The position numbers and the translations under genes are program-made. DNA of 64,000 bases from JAOUEA01 sp963825685 (lineage in GTDB: Bacteria > Actinomycetota > UBA4738 > HRBIN12): NCBI GenBank assembly GCA_963825685.1, contig CAWGUD010000021.1, positions 217,278-281,277 of the forward strand. The letters are read 5' to 3'. Position 1 is the first letter of the stretch. Each line of letters opens with the position of its first letter. Below are positions 53,748 to 61,938 of the stretch, piece after piece. The notes beneath the pieces are model-generated. The model did not search any database. It saw nothing but the letters and a program-made list of their open reading frames with translations, and was not told the origin of the DNA.

Positions 53748-54610
53748 TCATGGCGCGTCGAGCAGCCACGTGGCCGCCTCGATGTGCTCGCGCATCGGCC
53801 CGGCGTCGTCGAATCCCCACGACGACCGTGTGCGCCATCGACCACAGCCGCGCCCGCTCCCGGTCGAGCCCGAGCTCCGCGGTGACCCGGTCGAGCCGTC
53901 GCAGCACCGCCTCGCGGCTGTGCCCGAGCTCCCGGCCCCGCACGATCGAGGCGACCCCGAACTCGCGCTCCCCGGCCAGGGGCTTCGGGTCGATCAGGAG
54001 CCACGGCTCCCGCTCGGCCGCGAGCACGTTGTCGGCGTGCAGGTCCTGGTTCACGAGCACCAGCTCGCCCTGGGTCGGCGCGAGCGACTCGAACGCCTCG
54101 GTCGCGGCGTCGATCAACCGCTCCTCCACGGTGCGTCCCGTCCGCTCCCAGTGCTCGCGCATCTCGACGGTGAGGTCGGCCACCTCGTCGGCGAGCGGGC
54201 GGAACGGCTCACCGGCCGGGATCCAGAGACGCGGGAGCAGCCCGATCACCACGTCGAGCGCGGCCTCCGGCTCTTCGCGGGTGAGCGGCGTGCCCGGCAC
54301 GCACCGCTCGAGCAGCATCGCCCAGCACATCGGATCCTCGTCGAGCAGGAAGACCGCCCCGCTCCCGTTGAGCCGACGGAGCGCCTCGGCTTCGAACTCC
54401 CCCTCACGGTCGGGGATGCCGATCTTGAGCACGACCGAGCTGGCCGTCACGCTCGGCGGGCATCGTCAGCGAGGCGACGCTGTTCGTCCACGGTTCCCCG
54501 AGCGTCAGCGACCAGCGCTCCGCACACGCGTCGACGATCGAGGGAAGCTCGTCGAGCCACGCTGCGAATCGAGGATCGCCCCGCCAGACCTCCAGGTGCT
54601 CGTAGGCCAC
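53748..54610 (-). CDS. Aminoglycoside/hydroxyurea-resistance kinase-like, unit 2; two frame breaks
   Basis: Second copy of the APH-fold kinase, with the same GTG start context (GTGGCCTACGAGCACC) and the same catalytic VNQDLHADNVLAAEREPWLL and IDPKPLAGEREFG. Extra bases near 54440 (GCCAGCTCGG) and near 53825 (GTCGTCG) break the frame at positions where unit 1 is open, and vice versa. Comparing both copies yields one clean 286-aa protein. That makes sequencing error the simplest reading, though decay of one copy is possible. Confidence 0.8.
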
Positions 54611-54627
54611 GCGGGAGAGCGTACGGC

Positions 54628-55785
54628 TCAGCTCTTCGCGGGGATCTCCTTCTTGGGGTCGAGGAACGGCAGCGGGGTCACCGTGGCCGTCATCGGGCCG
54701 TCGGGCGAGGTGATCTCGATGCGCGTGCCCTCGGCGGCCGTGCCGGCCGGCACCCACGCGAAGCCCATGTTGAACTCGAGCCGCGGGGAGTACGACGCGC
54801 TCACGAGCCGGCCGATCTTCTCGTCGCCCTCGACGACCGGCCAGAAGTCCTCGAGCCACATGCCGAGGGGATCGCCGTCGATCTTCACGCCCACGAGCTT
54901 CTGCCGCACGCCTTCGTCGCGGATCCGCTCGAGCGCCGTCCGCGAGACGAACTCGTTGTCGTTGTCGAGCTCGACGAGCCGCTCGAGGCCGGTGATCTCG
55001 AACGGGTTGTTCGTGATGTCCATGTCGTTGCCGTAGTTGAAGATGCCGGCTTCCATGCGTCGCTGGTCGCTCGGGGCGATCGCCCGCAGCTCGAACTCCT
55101 CGCCGGCGGCCATGATCGCGTCCCACAGGTCGAGGGCGCGCGACGAGTCGCGCAGGTACACCTCGTAGCCGAGCTCCGCGCTCCAGCCCGTTCGCGAGAC
55201 GACCACCGGGATGCCGTCGAGCTCGGTCTGCTTGTGCCAGTAGTACTTCTGGTCGGCCACGTCGTCGCCGAAGAGCGTGCGGATCAGCGGCTTCGACAGC
55301 GGGCCCTGGATCTGCAGCGGCGACACGTCGGGCTCGCGGATCTCGACGTCCATGTTCGCGAACGCCTGCACGCCGAGCGCGTACAGCAGCGCGTCGCTGT
55401 CGGCGAGCGAGAGCCAGAAGTGGTCCTCGGCGAGCTTCAGCAGGATCGGGTCGTTCACGATGCCGCCGTCGGGCGCGCAGATCAGCACGTACTTGCACTG
55501 CTCGGGCTGGGTCTGCGAGAGGTCGCGCGGGGTGAGCAGCTGGGTGAACCGCGCGGCGTCGGGGCCGGTGATCTCGACCTGGCGCTCGACCGCGACGTCC
55601 CAGAGCGTCACCTTCTCGACGAGGTGCCAGTACTCCTTGATGTCGTCGTCGTACAGCGTCGGGATCAGCATGTGGTTGTACAGGTCCCAGCTCGTGCAGC
55701 CGGCTTCCACGGTGCGCTGGAAGTAGGGCGACTTCTTGTACCAGCTCGCGAAGTAGAACGGGAACGACGAGTTCTGCTCGACCAT
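54628..55785 (-). CDS. GcvT-family (DmdA-like) tetrahydrofolate-dependent demethylase, unit 2 (intact)
   Basis: The intact 385-aa aminomethyltransferase-fold protein contains CTSWDLYNHMLIPTLYDDDI, WDVAVERQVEITGPDAARFT, QLLTPRDLSQTQPEQ, VNDPILLKLAEDHFWLSLAD, SPLQIQGPLSKPLIRTLFG, GWSAELGYEVYLRDSS, GIFNYGNDMDITNNPFEITG and the C-terminal barrel GRLVSASYSPRLEFNMGFAW. The motif set resembles dimethylsulfoniopropionate demethylase (DmdA) and related THF demethylases more than the glycine-cleavage T-protein. No gcvH/gcvP lies nearby. The true methyl donor is unknown. The FAD oxidoreductase upstream runs into it in the same frame. Confidence 0.82.
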   Translation of the reverse strand: MVEQNSSFPFYFASWYKKSPYFQRTVEAGCTSWDLYNHMLIPTLYDDDIKEYWHLVEKVTLWDVAVERQVEITGPDAARFTQLLTPRDLSQTQPEQCKYVLICAPDGGIVNDPILLKLAEDHFWLSLADSDALLYALGVQAFANMDVEIREPDVSPLQIQGPLSKPLIRTLFGDDVADQKYYWHKQTELDGIPVVVSRTGWSAELGYEVYLRDSSRALDLWDAIMAAGEEFELRAIAPSDQRRMEAGIFNYGNDMDITNNPFEITGLERLVELDNDNEFVSRTALERIRDEGVRQKLVGVKIDGDPLGMWLEDFWPVVEGDEKIGRLVSASYSPRLEFNMGFAWVPAGTAAEGTRIEITSPDGPMTATVTPLPFLDPKKEIPAKS

Positions 55786-55792
55786 CGGTGGG

Positions 55793-57413
55793 TCATCCTT
55801 TCCGTCGCAGGGACCGCGCCGGCGGTCCTTCTTGATCTCGCGGACCATGTTGTAGGCCGGGATGCCGCAGACGCCGCCGCCCGCGTGCGTGGCGCTGGAA
55901 CACTGATAGAGGCCACGGATCGGCGTGCGGTAGTCGGCGTACCCGGGCGCCGGCCGCATGTGGAACAGCTGCTCGGCGCTGAGCTCCCCGTGGAAGATGT
56001 TGCCGCCGATCAGCCCCCACTCCTGCTCCATCTCGTGGGGGCCGATCACCTGGCGGTGCAGCACCGAATCGGCGAAGCCGGGCGCGAGCTCGTCGTAGCC
56101 GGCGATCACGCGGTCGGCGTACGCCTCGAGCTCGGCCTGGTGCGGCTCCTCGCTCCACTCGTGCGGCACCCACTGCGTGAACAGCGAGACGACGTGCTTG
56201 CCCTCGGGGGCGAGGGTGTGGTCGTAGACGGTCGGCATCACGCCGTCGCTGAACGGCGCGGTCGCCGGCTCGCCCGCGCGCGCCTGCTCGAACGCCTTCT
56301 CGAGGTAGGCGACCGAATGCGCGAGCTCGAAGCCGCCCGTGAGGTCGGTGAGCTCGGGCATCGCGGTGAAGACGGGCGCGCGGTCGAGGGCGGCGTTGAT
56401 CTTCACGACGCCGCTGCGCGTCTTCCAGTTCGCGATGTCGTCGACGAAGTCGGCGGGGAGGTCGACCCGGTCGATCTGCTCGAGGAACGTGATCTTCGGG
56501 TGGATCGCCGTGACGACGAGCGGCGCGCGCAGCTCCTCGCCGGAATCGAGCACCACGCCGGTCGTCGCGCCGCCCTCGATCGAGGATCTTCGCGACCTTC
56601 GCGCCTCGGTGCGGATCTCGGCGCCGTGCGAACGCGCGCTCGAGGCGATCGCGTCGCTCACCGCGCCCATGCCGCCCTCGGGCACCGCCCACGAGCCGAG
56701 GTGGCCGTCGCCGACGTCGCCGATCGAGTGGTGCGCCATCACGTAGCCGGTGCCCGGCTCGTACGGCCCGGCCCACGTGCCGATCAGGCCGTTCAGCGCC
56801 ATCACGGTCTTCACCTGGTCGGACTCGAAGAACCGGTCGAGCAGGTCGACGACCGACATCGTCATCAGCTGGGTCACGTCGGCGAGCCCGCGCACGTCGA
56901 GCCCGCGGAAGCGCCACGCGAGCCGGAGCTGCTCGGTGAGATCGGCTCGGCTTCAGCGACCCGAGCCTCGGGCGGCGTCGTCATCATCAGCGGCCCGAGC
57001 ACCTCGGCGAGCCCGCCGATCCACGCGTCCCACTTCTCGATCGCGTCGGCGTCGCGCTTGCTGAACTGCGCGAACGACTCGTAGTTCTTCTTCGCGTCGT
57101 CGTCGGCCTGCAGGATGGCGCGACCGTCGGGGAACGGCAGGAAGTACGGCCCGACCGGCGTCGACCGGTACCCGTGGCGCGCGAGCTCGAGGTCGCGCAG
57201 GATCGTGTCGGGCATCAGGCTCATCACGTAGCTGAGCGTGGTGACCTTGAACTCGGGCGCCTCGGGCCACGGCGCCATCGTGTCGGCGGCGCCTCCCACC
57301 TTGTGGCGCGCCTCGAGCACGACCGTGCGCGCGCCGGCCTTCGCGAGGTAGGCGGCGGCGACGAGCCCGTTGTGGCCCCCGCCCACGACGATCGCGTGGT
57401 ACCCGTTCGTCAT
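55793..57413 (-). CDS. FAD-dependent oxidoreductase, phytoene-desaturase/PYROXD2-like (several frame breaks)
   Basis: A two-dinucleotide-binding flavoprotein of about 535 aa. It starts with AIVVGGGHNGLVAAAYLAKAG and VVLEARHKVGGAADTMAPWP. It has VMSLMPDTILRDLELARHGY, LLDRFFESDQVKTVMALNGL, GGMGAVSDAIASSARSHGAE and C-terminal RGLYQCSSATHAGGGVCGIP. Breaks occur near 56942, around 56580-56615 (a compensating pair) and near 55820. The last one removes the natural stop, so the frame runs into the gcvT-like gene; the alternative frame ends RRKG-stop at 55793. It probably oxidises an amine or isoprenoid. It is co-directional with the duplicated module. Confidence 0.8.
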
Positions 57414-57431
57414 GGGCGGTGACGATACTCC

Positions 57432-57445
57432 TGAATGGCTATTCA
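57432..57445. promoter_or_regulatory. AT-rich inverted repeat upstream of the FAD oxidoreductase
   Basis: TGAAT-GGCT-ATTCA lies 19 bases before the ATG at 57413 and is followed by CAAATCAAAT. This is the most AT-rich short stretch in the neighbourhood, so it is probably a promoter/operator. The regulator is not identified. Confidence 0.4.
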
Positions 57446-57554
57446 AATCAAATCCCGTTCGCCACGTCGGATATCCCTCGCACACGGCACGACAGGCAGG
57501 TGAGCACCGCTTTGCCGGGTTGAGCGATGATTCAGGTTGATCCGCGTTCCAACG

Positions 57555-58839
57555 TCAGCTGACGTCAGGCGACGACGTGCGCACCACTGACTCCCGATGC
57601 TCACGGCCGAGCGGACGCACGAGCACCAGCGCGGCGGCGAGGCAGCTCAGCCCTCCGACGAAGTACGCGCCACGCGGCCCGATCGAATCGACGACCTCCC
57701 CGCCGAACGCGAACGAGATCGCGAGCGCGATCAGGATCGCCGACTCGCTCGCCCCGATCACCCGGCTCCGGATGTGGTCGGGCGTGCGCCGCTGCAGGAT
57801 GCCCTGCTCGGCGACGCCTCCGACGCCCTCCCCCGTGCCGGCGCCGACCATCAAGCCGACGGCGAGCGGCAACCACGGCGCGATGCCGATCAGCCCGAGG
57901 CACAGCCCGACGAGGGCGACGCCCCAGATCAGCGCGCGCGCCTCGTAGCGTTCCCGCAGGTAGCGCTGGGCGAGGAAGGAGCCCAGCGCGGCACCGCCGC
58001 CCCATCCCGCGTTCAACAGGCCGTACCCGATCGCTCCCGCGCCGAGCTCCTCGGCGAGCGCCACCTCGGCGACGAGCGTGAAGCCGGCGCCGAGCAGCAG
58101 CACGACCCACGCGAGCGTGATCGCCCGCAGCACGCGATCGCGCAGCAGGAAGACGACGCCGTCCTTCAGACCGCCGAAGCGATCGTCCTCGCCGCGCTCG
58201 CCCGAGAACGACCCGGGGGTCGTGCCGATCAGCCAGGCCGAGCCGGCGAACGTGATGGCGTTCAGCCCGAACACGAAGTAGCCGGCGGTCTGCAGCTGGT
58301 CGGGCGTCGAGTCGGGCGCGATCACGGCGACGAGCACGCCGCCGAGGATCGGCCCGACCAGGTTCCCGATGTTGCGACCGACCGCCACCATGCCGTTCGC
58401 CCACGTCAGGTCCTCGGGCCCGACCAGGTTCGGCACGGCGGCCGCGGACACCGACCAGATCGGCGACTCGAGCGTCGCGGTGATGAACGCCATCACGAGC
58501 AGCTGGGCCGGGGTCTGCGCGAACGCGAGCGCCACGAAGCCCACCGCTGCGGCGAGGTCCGCGATCACGAGCACCTTCCGGCGATCGAAGCGATCGCCGA
58601 GCGCGCTGCCCAGCGGGCGCGAAGAGCCCCTGGGCGCCGAACGTGAGCAGCAGCGTCCACGACACCCAGCGCGACTCGCCCGTGAGCTGGAACATGATGT
58701 AGGCGAGCGCCGCGAACGCCGCACCGCTGCCGGTGAGCGAGATCAGGCGCGCGGTCGCGAGCCTGCGCACGGCGGAGCGCTCGCGCGCCGACGGCACGTG
58801 ACGAGGCTCGGGGCTGATCGGGGTGGACGAGCGGCTCAT
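57555..58839 (-). CDS. MFS exporter (one frame break)
   Basis: A twelve-helix MFS_3-type efflux protein. It starts RLATARLISLTGSGAAFAAL; the A-motif region is GSALGDRFDRRKVLVIADLA, followed by NGMVAVGRNIGNLVGPILGG and GAGTGEGVGGVAEQGILQRR. One extra C near 58620 (GCGCCCGCTG) breaks the frame in helix 2. Corrected length is about 427 aa. The substrate is unknown. A 14-bp perfect palindrome (ACGTCAGCTGACGT) overlaps its stop codon. A short upstream ORF may act as a leader. Confidence 0.83.
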
Positions 58840-58895
58840 GAAGCGGAACTCCTTGCGAGGTGGTGCGGGCGGTGGTCCTGATCGAGGGTGGTGCG

Positions 58896-58970
58896 CTACC
58901 GCGCGGCGCGCGGCCCGATGAGGGCACGCGCACCGGCCGCATCACCGGTGATCAGGAACATCCGCTTCAT
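58896..58970 (-). CDS. Possible leader peptide upstream of the MFS gene
   Basis: A 24-codon frame (MKRMFLITGDAAGARALIGP...) lies 56 bases before the MFS ATG in the same direction. Behind it are two copies of GGTGGTGCG (plus strand) and a CAAGGAG Shine-Dalgarno for the exporter. Translated leaders often control drug-exporter genes by attenuation. No clear mutually exclusive hairpins were found by eye, so this is tentative. Confidence 0.25.
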   Translation of the reverse strand: MKRMFLITGDAAGARALIGPRAAR

Positions 58971-59020
58971 GGCCCGAGCACGCTACCACAGCGATTCCGC
59001 CTGAAGACGAAGGGAACGGC

Positions 59021-60604
59021 TCAGGCCGGCGGCAGTGTGACCGTTCGCAACTGGTGGGCCTCGATCTCGCCGGCGACGCCCTCGAGCACCTCGGGCGGCA
59101 CCTCGGTGTCGACCGTGAGGCACATCAGCGCCTCGCCACCCTCGGCCTTGCGGCCGACGTCCATCGTGGCGATGTTGATGCCGGCCTCGCCGAGCAGGGT
59201 GCCGACCTTCCCGATGATGCCCGGGCGGTCGACGTAGGTGAAGAACACCATGTGCCCGGCGGGCGTGACCTCGATCTCGAAGCCGTTCACCTGGGTCACC
59301 CGCTCGTGGTCGCGCCCGAGCACCGACCCCGACACCGCGACGGGGTCCGCGTCGGTCTCGGCCCGCAGCGAGATCGAGCTCACGTAGTCCTGCGAGACGG
59401 TCGAGCGCATCTCGCTCACCGTGAGTCCGCGCTCACGGGCGAGCATCGGCGCGTTCACGAACGAGACGGGTTCGTGCACGGTGTTGCCGAGGATGCCCTT
59501 CAGGGTGGCGAGCGTGAGCACGCGGGTGTCGGACTCCGCGATCCGGCCGAGGTAGCTCGCGACGATCGATCGCACGCCGCCCTCGGCGAGCCCGGCCGTG
59601 AGCGCGCCGAGGCGCTCCGCGAGCGGCACGAACGGACGCACGACCTCGGTGACCTCGGCCCCGGCCGAGACGTTCACGGCGTACGGCACGAACTCGCCGG
59701 TGAGCGCGAGCCGCACCATCTCGGCCACGGTGGTGCCCGCCTTGTCCTGGGCCTCCTTCGTGGAGGCGCCGAGGTGCGGCGTGACGACGACCGGATCGAG
59801 CGCGAACAGCGGCGAGTCGGTCGTGGGCTCGGTCGTGAACACGTCGAGCGCGGCCCCACCGAGGTGACCGCTCTCGATCGCCTTGGCGAGCGCGCTCTCG
59901 TCGACGATGCCCCCGCGGGCCGTGTTGACGAGCCGGGCGCCCTGCTTCATCAGTCGCAGCTCGTGCTCGCCGATCAGGCCCTCGGTCTCCGGCGTGCGCG
60001 GCAGGTGGATCGAGACGAAGTCGGCCTGCACGAGCAGCGCCTCGAGCGACGGCATCGCGTCGACGCCCATCTCCTTCGCGCGTTCGGCGCTCACGTACGG
60101 GTCGAACGCGATCACCCGCATGCCGAAGCCCGCGGCGCGTGGCGCGACGAGCGCCCCGACCCGGCCGAGGCCGACGAGCCCGAGCGTCTTGCCGGCGAGC
60201 TCGACCCCCTCCCACTTCGTGCGCTCCCACGACCCCGCCTTCAACGCGGCGTGGGCCTGAGGCGTGTTGCGGGCCTGCGCGAGCAGCAGCGCCATCGCCT
60301 GTTCCGCGGCGCTGATGATGTTGGACTGCGGCGCGTTCACGACCATCACGCCGCGCCGGGTCGCCGCCTCGACGTCGATGTTGTCCAGGCCGATGCCGGC
60401 GCGGGCGACGACCTTCAGGTGCGTCGCCGCCTGCAGCACCGCGTCGGTGACCTGCGTCGCGCTGCGGATGACCAGCGCGTCGTAGGGCTCGATCTCGGCC
60501 GCGAGGTCGCCGCTCGCCAGATCGGTGCGCTCGTCGACCTGGAAGTCGGCCCGCAGCAGCTCGAGCCCCTGCGCGGACAGCGGCTCGGTGACGAGGACCC
60601 TCAC
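59021..60604 (-). CDS. serA: D-3-phosphoglycerate dehydrogenase
   Basis: First step of serine synthesis. The 527-aa long form comprises substrate domain (VRVLVTEPLSAQGLELLRAD), NAD motif LGLVGLGRVGALVAPRAAGF, catalytic residues in VNTARGGIVDESALAKAIES (Arg) and PVVVTPHLGASTKEAQDKAG (His), an allosteric-substrate-binding domain (about residues 315-450) and a C-terminal ACT domain (MVFFTYVDRPGIIGKVGTLL). The ACT domain implies serine feedback. The GTG overlaps the aminotransferase stop by four bases. The frame is intact. Confidence 0.96.
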   Translation of the reverse strand: MRVLVTEPLSAQGLELLRADFQVDERTDLASGDLAAEIEPYDALVIRSATQVTDAVLQAATHLKVVARAGIGLDNIDVEAATRRGVMVVNAPQSNIISAAEQAMALLLAQARNTPQAHAALKAGSWERTKWEGVELAGKTLGLVGLGRVGALVAPRAAGFGMRVIAFDPYVSAERAKEMGVDAMPSLEALLVQADFVSIHLPRTPETEGLIGEHELRLMKQGARLVNTARGGIVDESALAKAIESGHLGGAALDVFTTEPTTDSPLFALDPVVVTPHLGASTKEAQDKAGTTVAEMVRLALTGEFVPYAVNVSAGAEVTEVVRPFVPLAERLGALTAGLAEGGVRSIVASYLGRIAESDTRVLTLATLKGILGNTVHEPVSFVNAPMLARERGLTVSEMRSTVSQDYVSSISLRAETDADPVAVSGSVLGRDHERVTQVNGFEIEVTPAGHMVFFTYVDRPGIIGKVGTLLGEAGINIATMDVGRKAEGGEALMCLTVDTEVPPEVLEGVAGEIEAHQLRTVTLPPA

Positions 60605-61761
60605 GCGCCGCGCGACTCCATGAACACGGTCTCGGCGGCGGCGACCGCGGCCCCGCGCTTCACGGGGTGCCCGAGCGACTCGAGCGTCATCTCGAGCGCG
60701 GCGAGCCCGCGGATGATGTCGAGCTCGCTGAAGTAGCCGAAGTGCCCGATGCGGAAGACCTTCCCCTTCAGGGGTCCCTGCCCGGGCGCGAGCACGCAGC
60801 CGTGCTCGGCGCGGATCGTGTCGCAGATCGCGTCGGCGTCGGCGGACTCGGGCGCGCGGATCGCGGTGACGGTCCAGTTGTCGTCGAGCCCCTCGCCGAA
60901 CAGGTCGAGCCCGAGCGCCTTGGCGCCTTCCTTCACGGCACGCGACAGCATCCGGTGGCGTCGCATCGCGGCCTCGACCCCGTCCTGGAAGTAGAGCTCG
61001 AGCGCGGCCTGCAGGCCCTGCATCACGCTGATCGCGGGGGTCCAGGGGTTCTCGGGGTCGGGGAGGTCGGCGAAGCGCTTGTACGTGGCCCAGTCGAAGT
61101 AGAAGCGGGGGTTGGTGGCCGAACGAGAGGCCTCCCAGGCCCGCTCGCTGATCGCGGCGAACGCGATGCCGGGCGAGGCGCTGAGCGCCTTCTGCGAGCC
61201 CCCGATCGCGACGTCGACACCCCACGCGTCGAACTCGAACGGCACGGCGCCGAGCGACGAGACGACGTCGACGACCACCATCGCGCCGGCGTCGTTCGCG
61301 ACCTTCGCGAGCTGCTCGATCGGCTGGATCACACCCGTCGAGGTCTCCGACTGCGTGAGCAGCACGGCCTTGACCGGGTGCTCGGCCAACGCCGCCGCGA
61401 CCTCGTCGGGCCGGATGCGCTCGCCCCACTCGTAGTCGACCGTGTGCACCGTGAGACCGAACGTCTCGGCCAGGGTCGTGAACCGCTCCGCGAAGAACCC
61501 CGCCACCGGCACGAGCACCTCGTCGCCGGGCGAGAAGCAGTTCGCGATCGCCGATTCGAGGCCGCCGGTGCCGCTCGAGGTCATCAGCAGCACGTCGGCC
61601 GAGTCGGTGCGGTAGAGCTCCTTCAGCCGCGCGGTGACCCCGCGCATGATGTTCCCGAAGCCCGGCCCACGGTGGTACACGAGCGGGCTGCCCTGGGCGA
61701 GCAGCACCTCGGGCGGGATCGGGGTCGGGCCGGGAGCCAGGATGATCTCGGGCCTGTCCAC
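60601..61761 (-). CDS. Class V aminotransferase (serine pathway; alanine-glyoxylate/phosphoserine type)
   Basis: A 386-aa fold type I PLP enzyme of class V: EIILAPGPTPIPPEVLLAQG, VLLMTSSGTGGLESAIANCF, VVVDVVSSLGAVPFEFDAWG and the PLP lysine in VDVAIGGSQKALSASPGIAF. Homologues are annotated as alanine-glyoxylate or serine-pyruvate aminotransferases and in some lineages act as phosphoserine aminotransferase. Coupling to serA by a GTGA overlap makes phosphohydroxypyruvate the likely substrate. GTG start at 61761; no canonical serC in the window. Confidence 0.88.
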   Translation of the reverse strand: MDRPEIILAPGPTPIPPEVLLAQGSPLVYHRGPGFGNIMRGVTARLKELYRTDSADVLLMTSSGTGGLESAIANCFSPGDEVLVPVAGFFAERFTTLAETFGLTVHTVDYEWGERIRPDEVAAALAEHPVKAVLLTQSETSTGVIQPIEQLAKVANDAGAMVVVDVVSSLGAVPFEFDAWGVDVAIGGSQKALSASPGIAFAAISERAWEASRSATNPRFYFDWATYKRFADLPDPENPWTPAISVMQGLQAALELYFQDGVEAAMRRHRMLSRAVKEGAKALGLDLFGEGLDDNWTVTAIRAPESADADAICDTIRAEHGCVLAPGQGPLKGKVFRIGHFGYFSELDIIRGLAALEMTLESLGHPVKRGAAVAAAETVFMESRGA

Positions 61762-61938
61762 GGTGCGGATCAACTCCTCGCAGGTGTCGTTCTGGGCTCG
61801 AAGACCCAGCCTAGCAGGGGGCCTGTGAGGTCCCGGCGCAGCACCGGGAGACGGCACGATTCCGCAATCGCCCACGGCGGCAAGGAACCGCAGGTCCGTA
61901 TCATCGTGCGGGCGCTCCGACGGGCGCCACCTGCGGTG

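Larger units (their letters stand above)
50484..55785. repeat. Diverged tandem duplication, two units of about 2.65 kb (yqgE, APH-like kinase, gcvT-like)
   Basis: Unit 1 runs from about 50484 to 53145, unit 2 from about 53145 to 55785. Gene order, spacing and most bases agree, including the intergenic GTGGTCAGCATCC and GGTCAATTCATGGA segments. Differences are scattered substitutions plus single-base indels at different places, so the copies are not one sequence repeated by assembly. The junction is visible at about 53140-53156: the first gcvT-like gene starts with a GTG and SPIDL that derive from the sequence at the start of the oxygenase-like gene (50501). Confidence 0.85.

Noticed and set aside
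50484..55785. The tandem repeat as an insertion sequence or composite transposon
   Set aside because: There is no transposase or terminal inverted repeat; the units contain only metabolic genes and the junction looks like simple tandem duplication.
53770..57084. A 1104-codon plus-strand frame across the duplicated module and the FAD oxidoreductase
   Set aside because: It crosses several minus-strand genes with recognisable domains and has composition typical of GC shadow frames.
57552..57565. ACGTCAGCTGACGT palindrome at the end of the MFS gene as an operator
   Set aside because: It overlaps a stop codon, is far from any promoter on either strand and is short. It is kept only as a note under the MFS gene.
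801..58839. Programmed ribosomal frameshifting as the cause of the many frame breaks
   Set aside because: The sites share no slippery heptamer or downstream hairpin and fall at arbitrary places in unrelated housekeeping genes.
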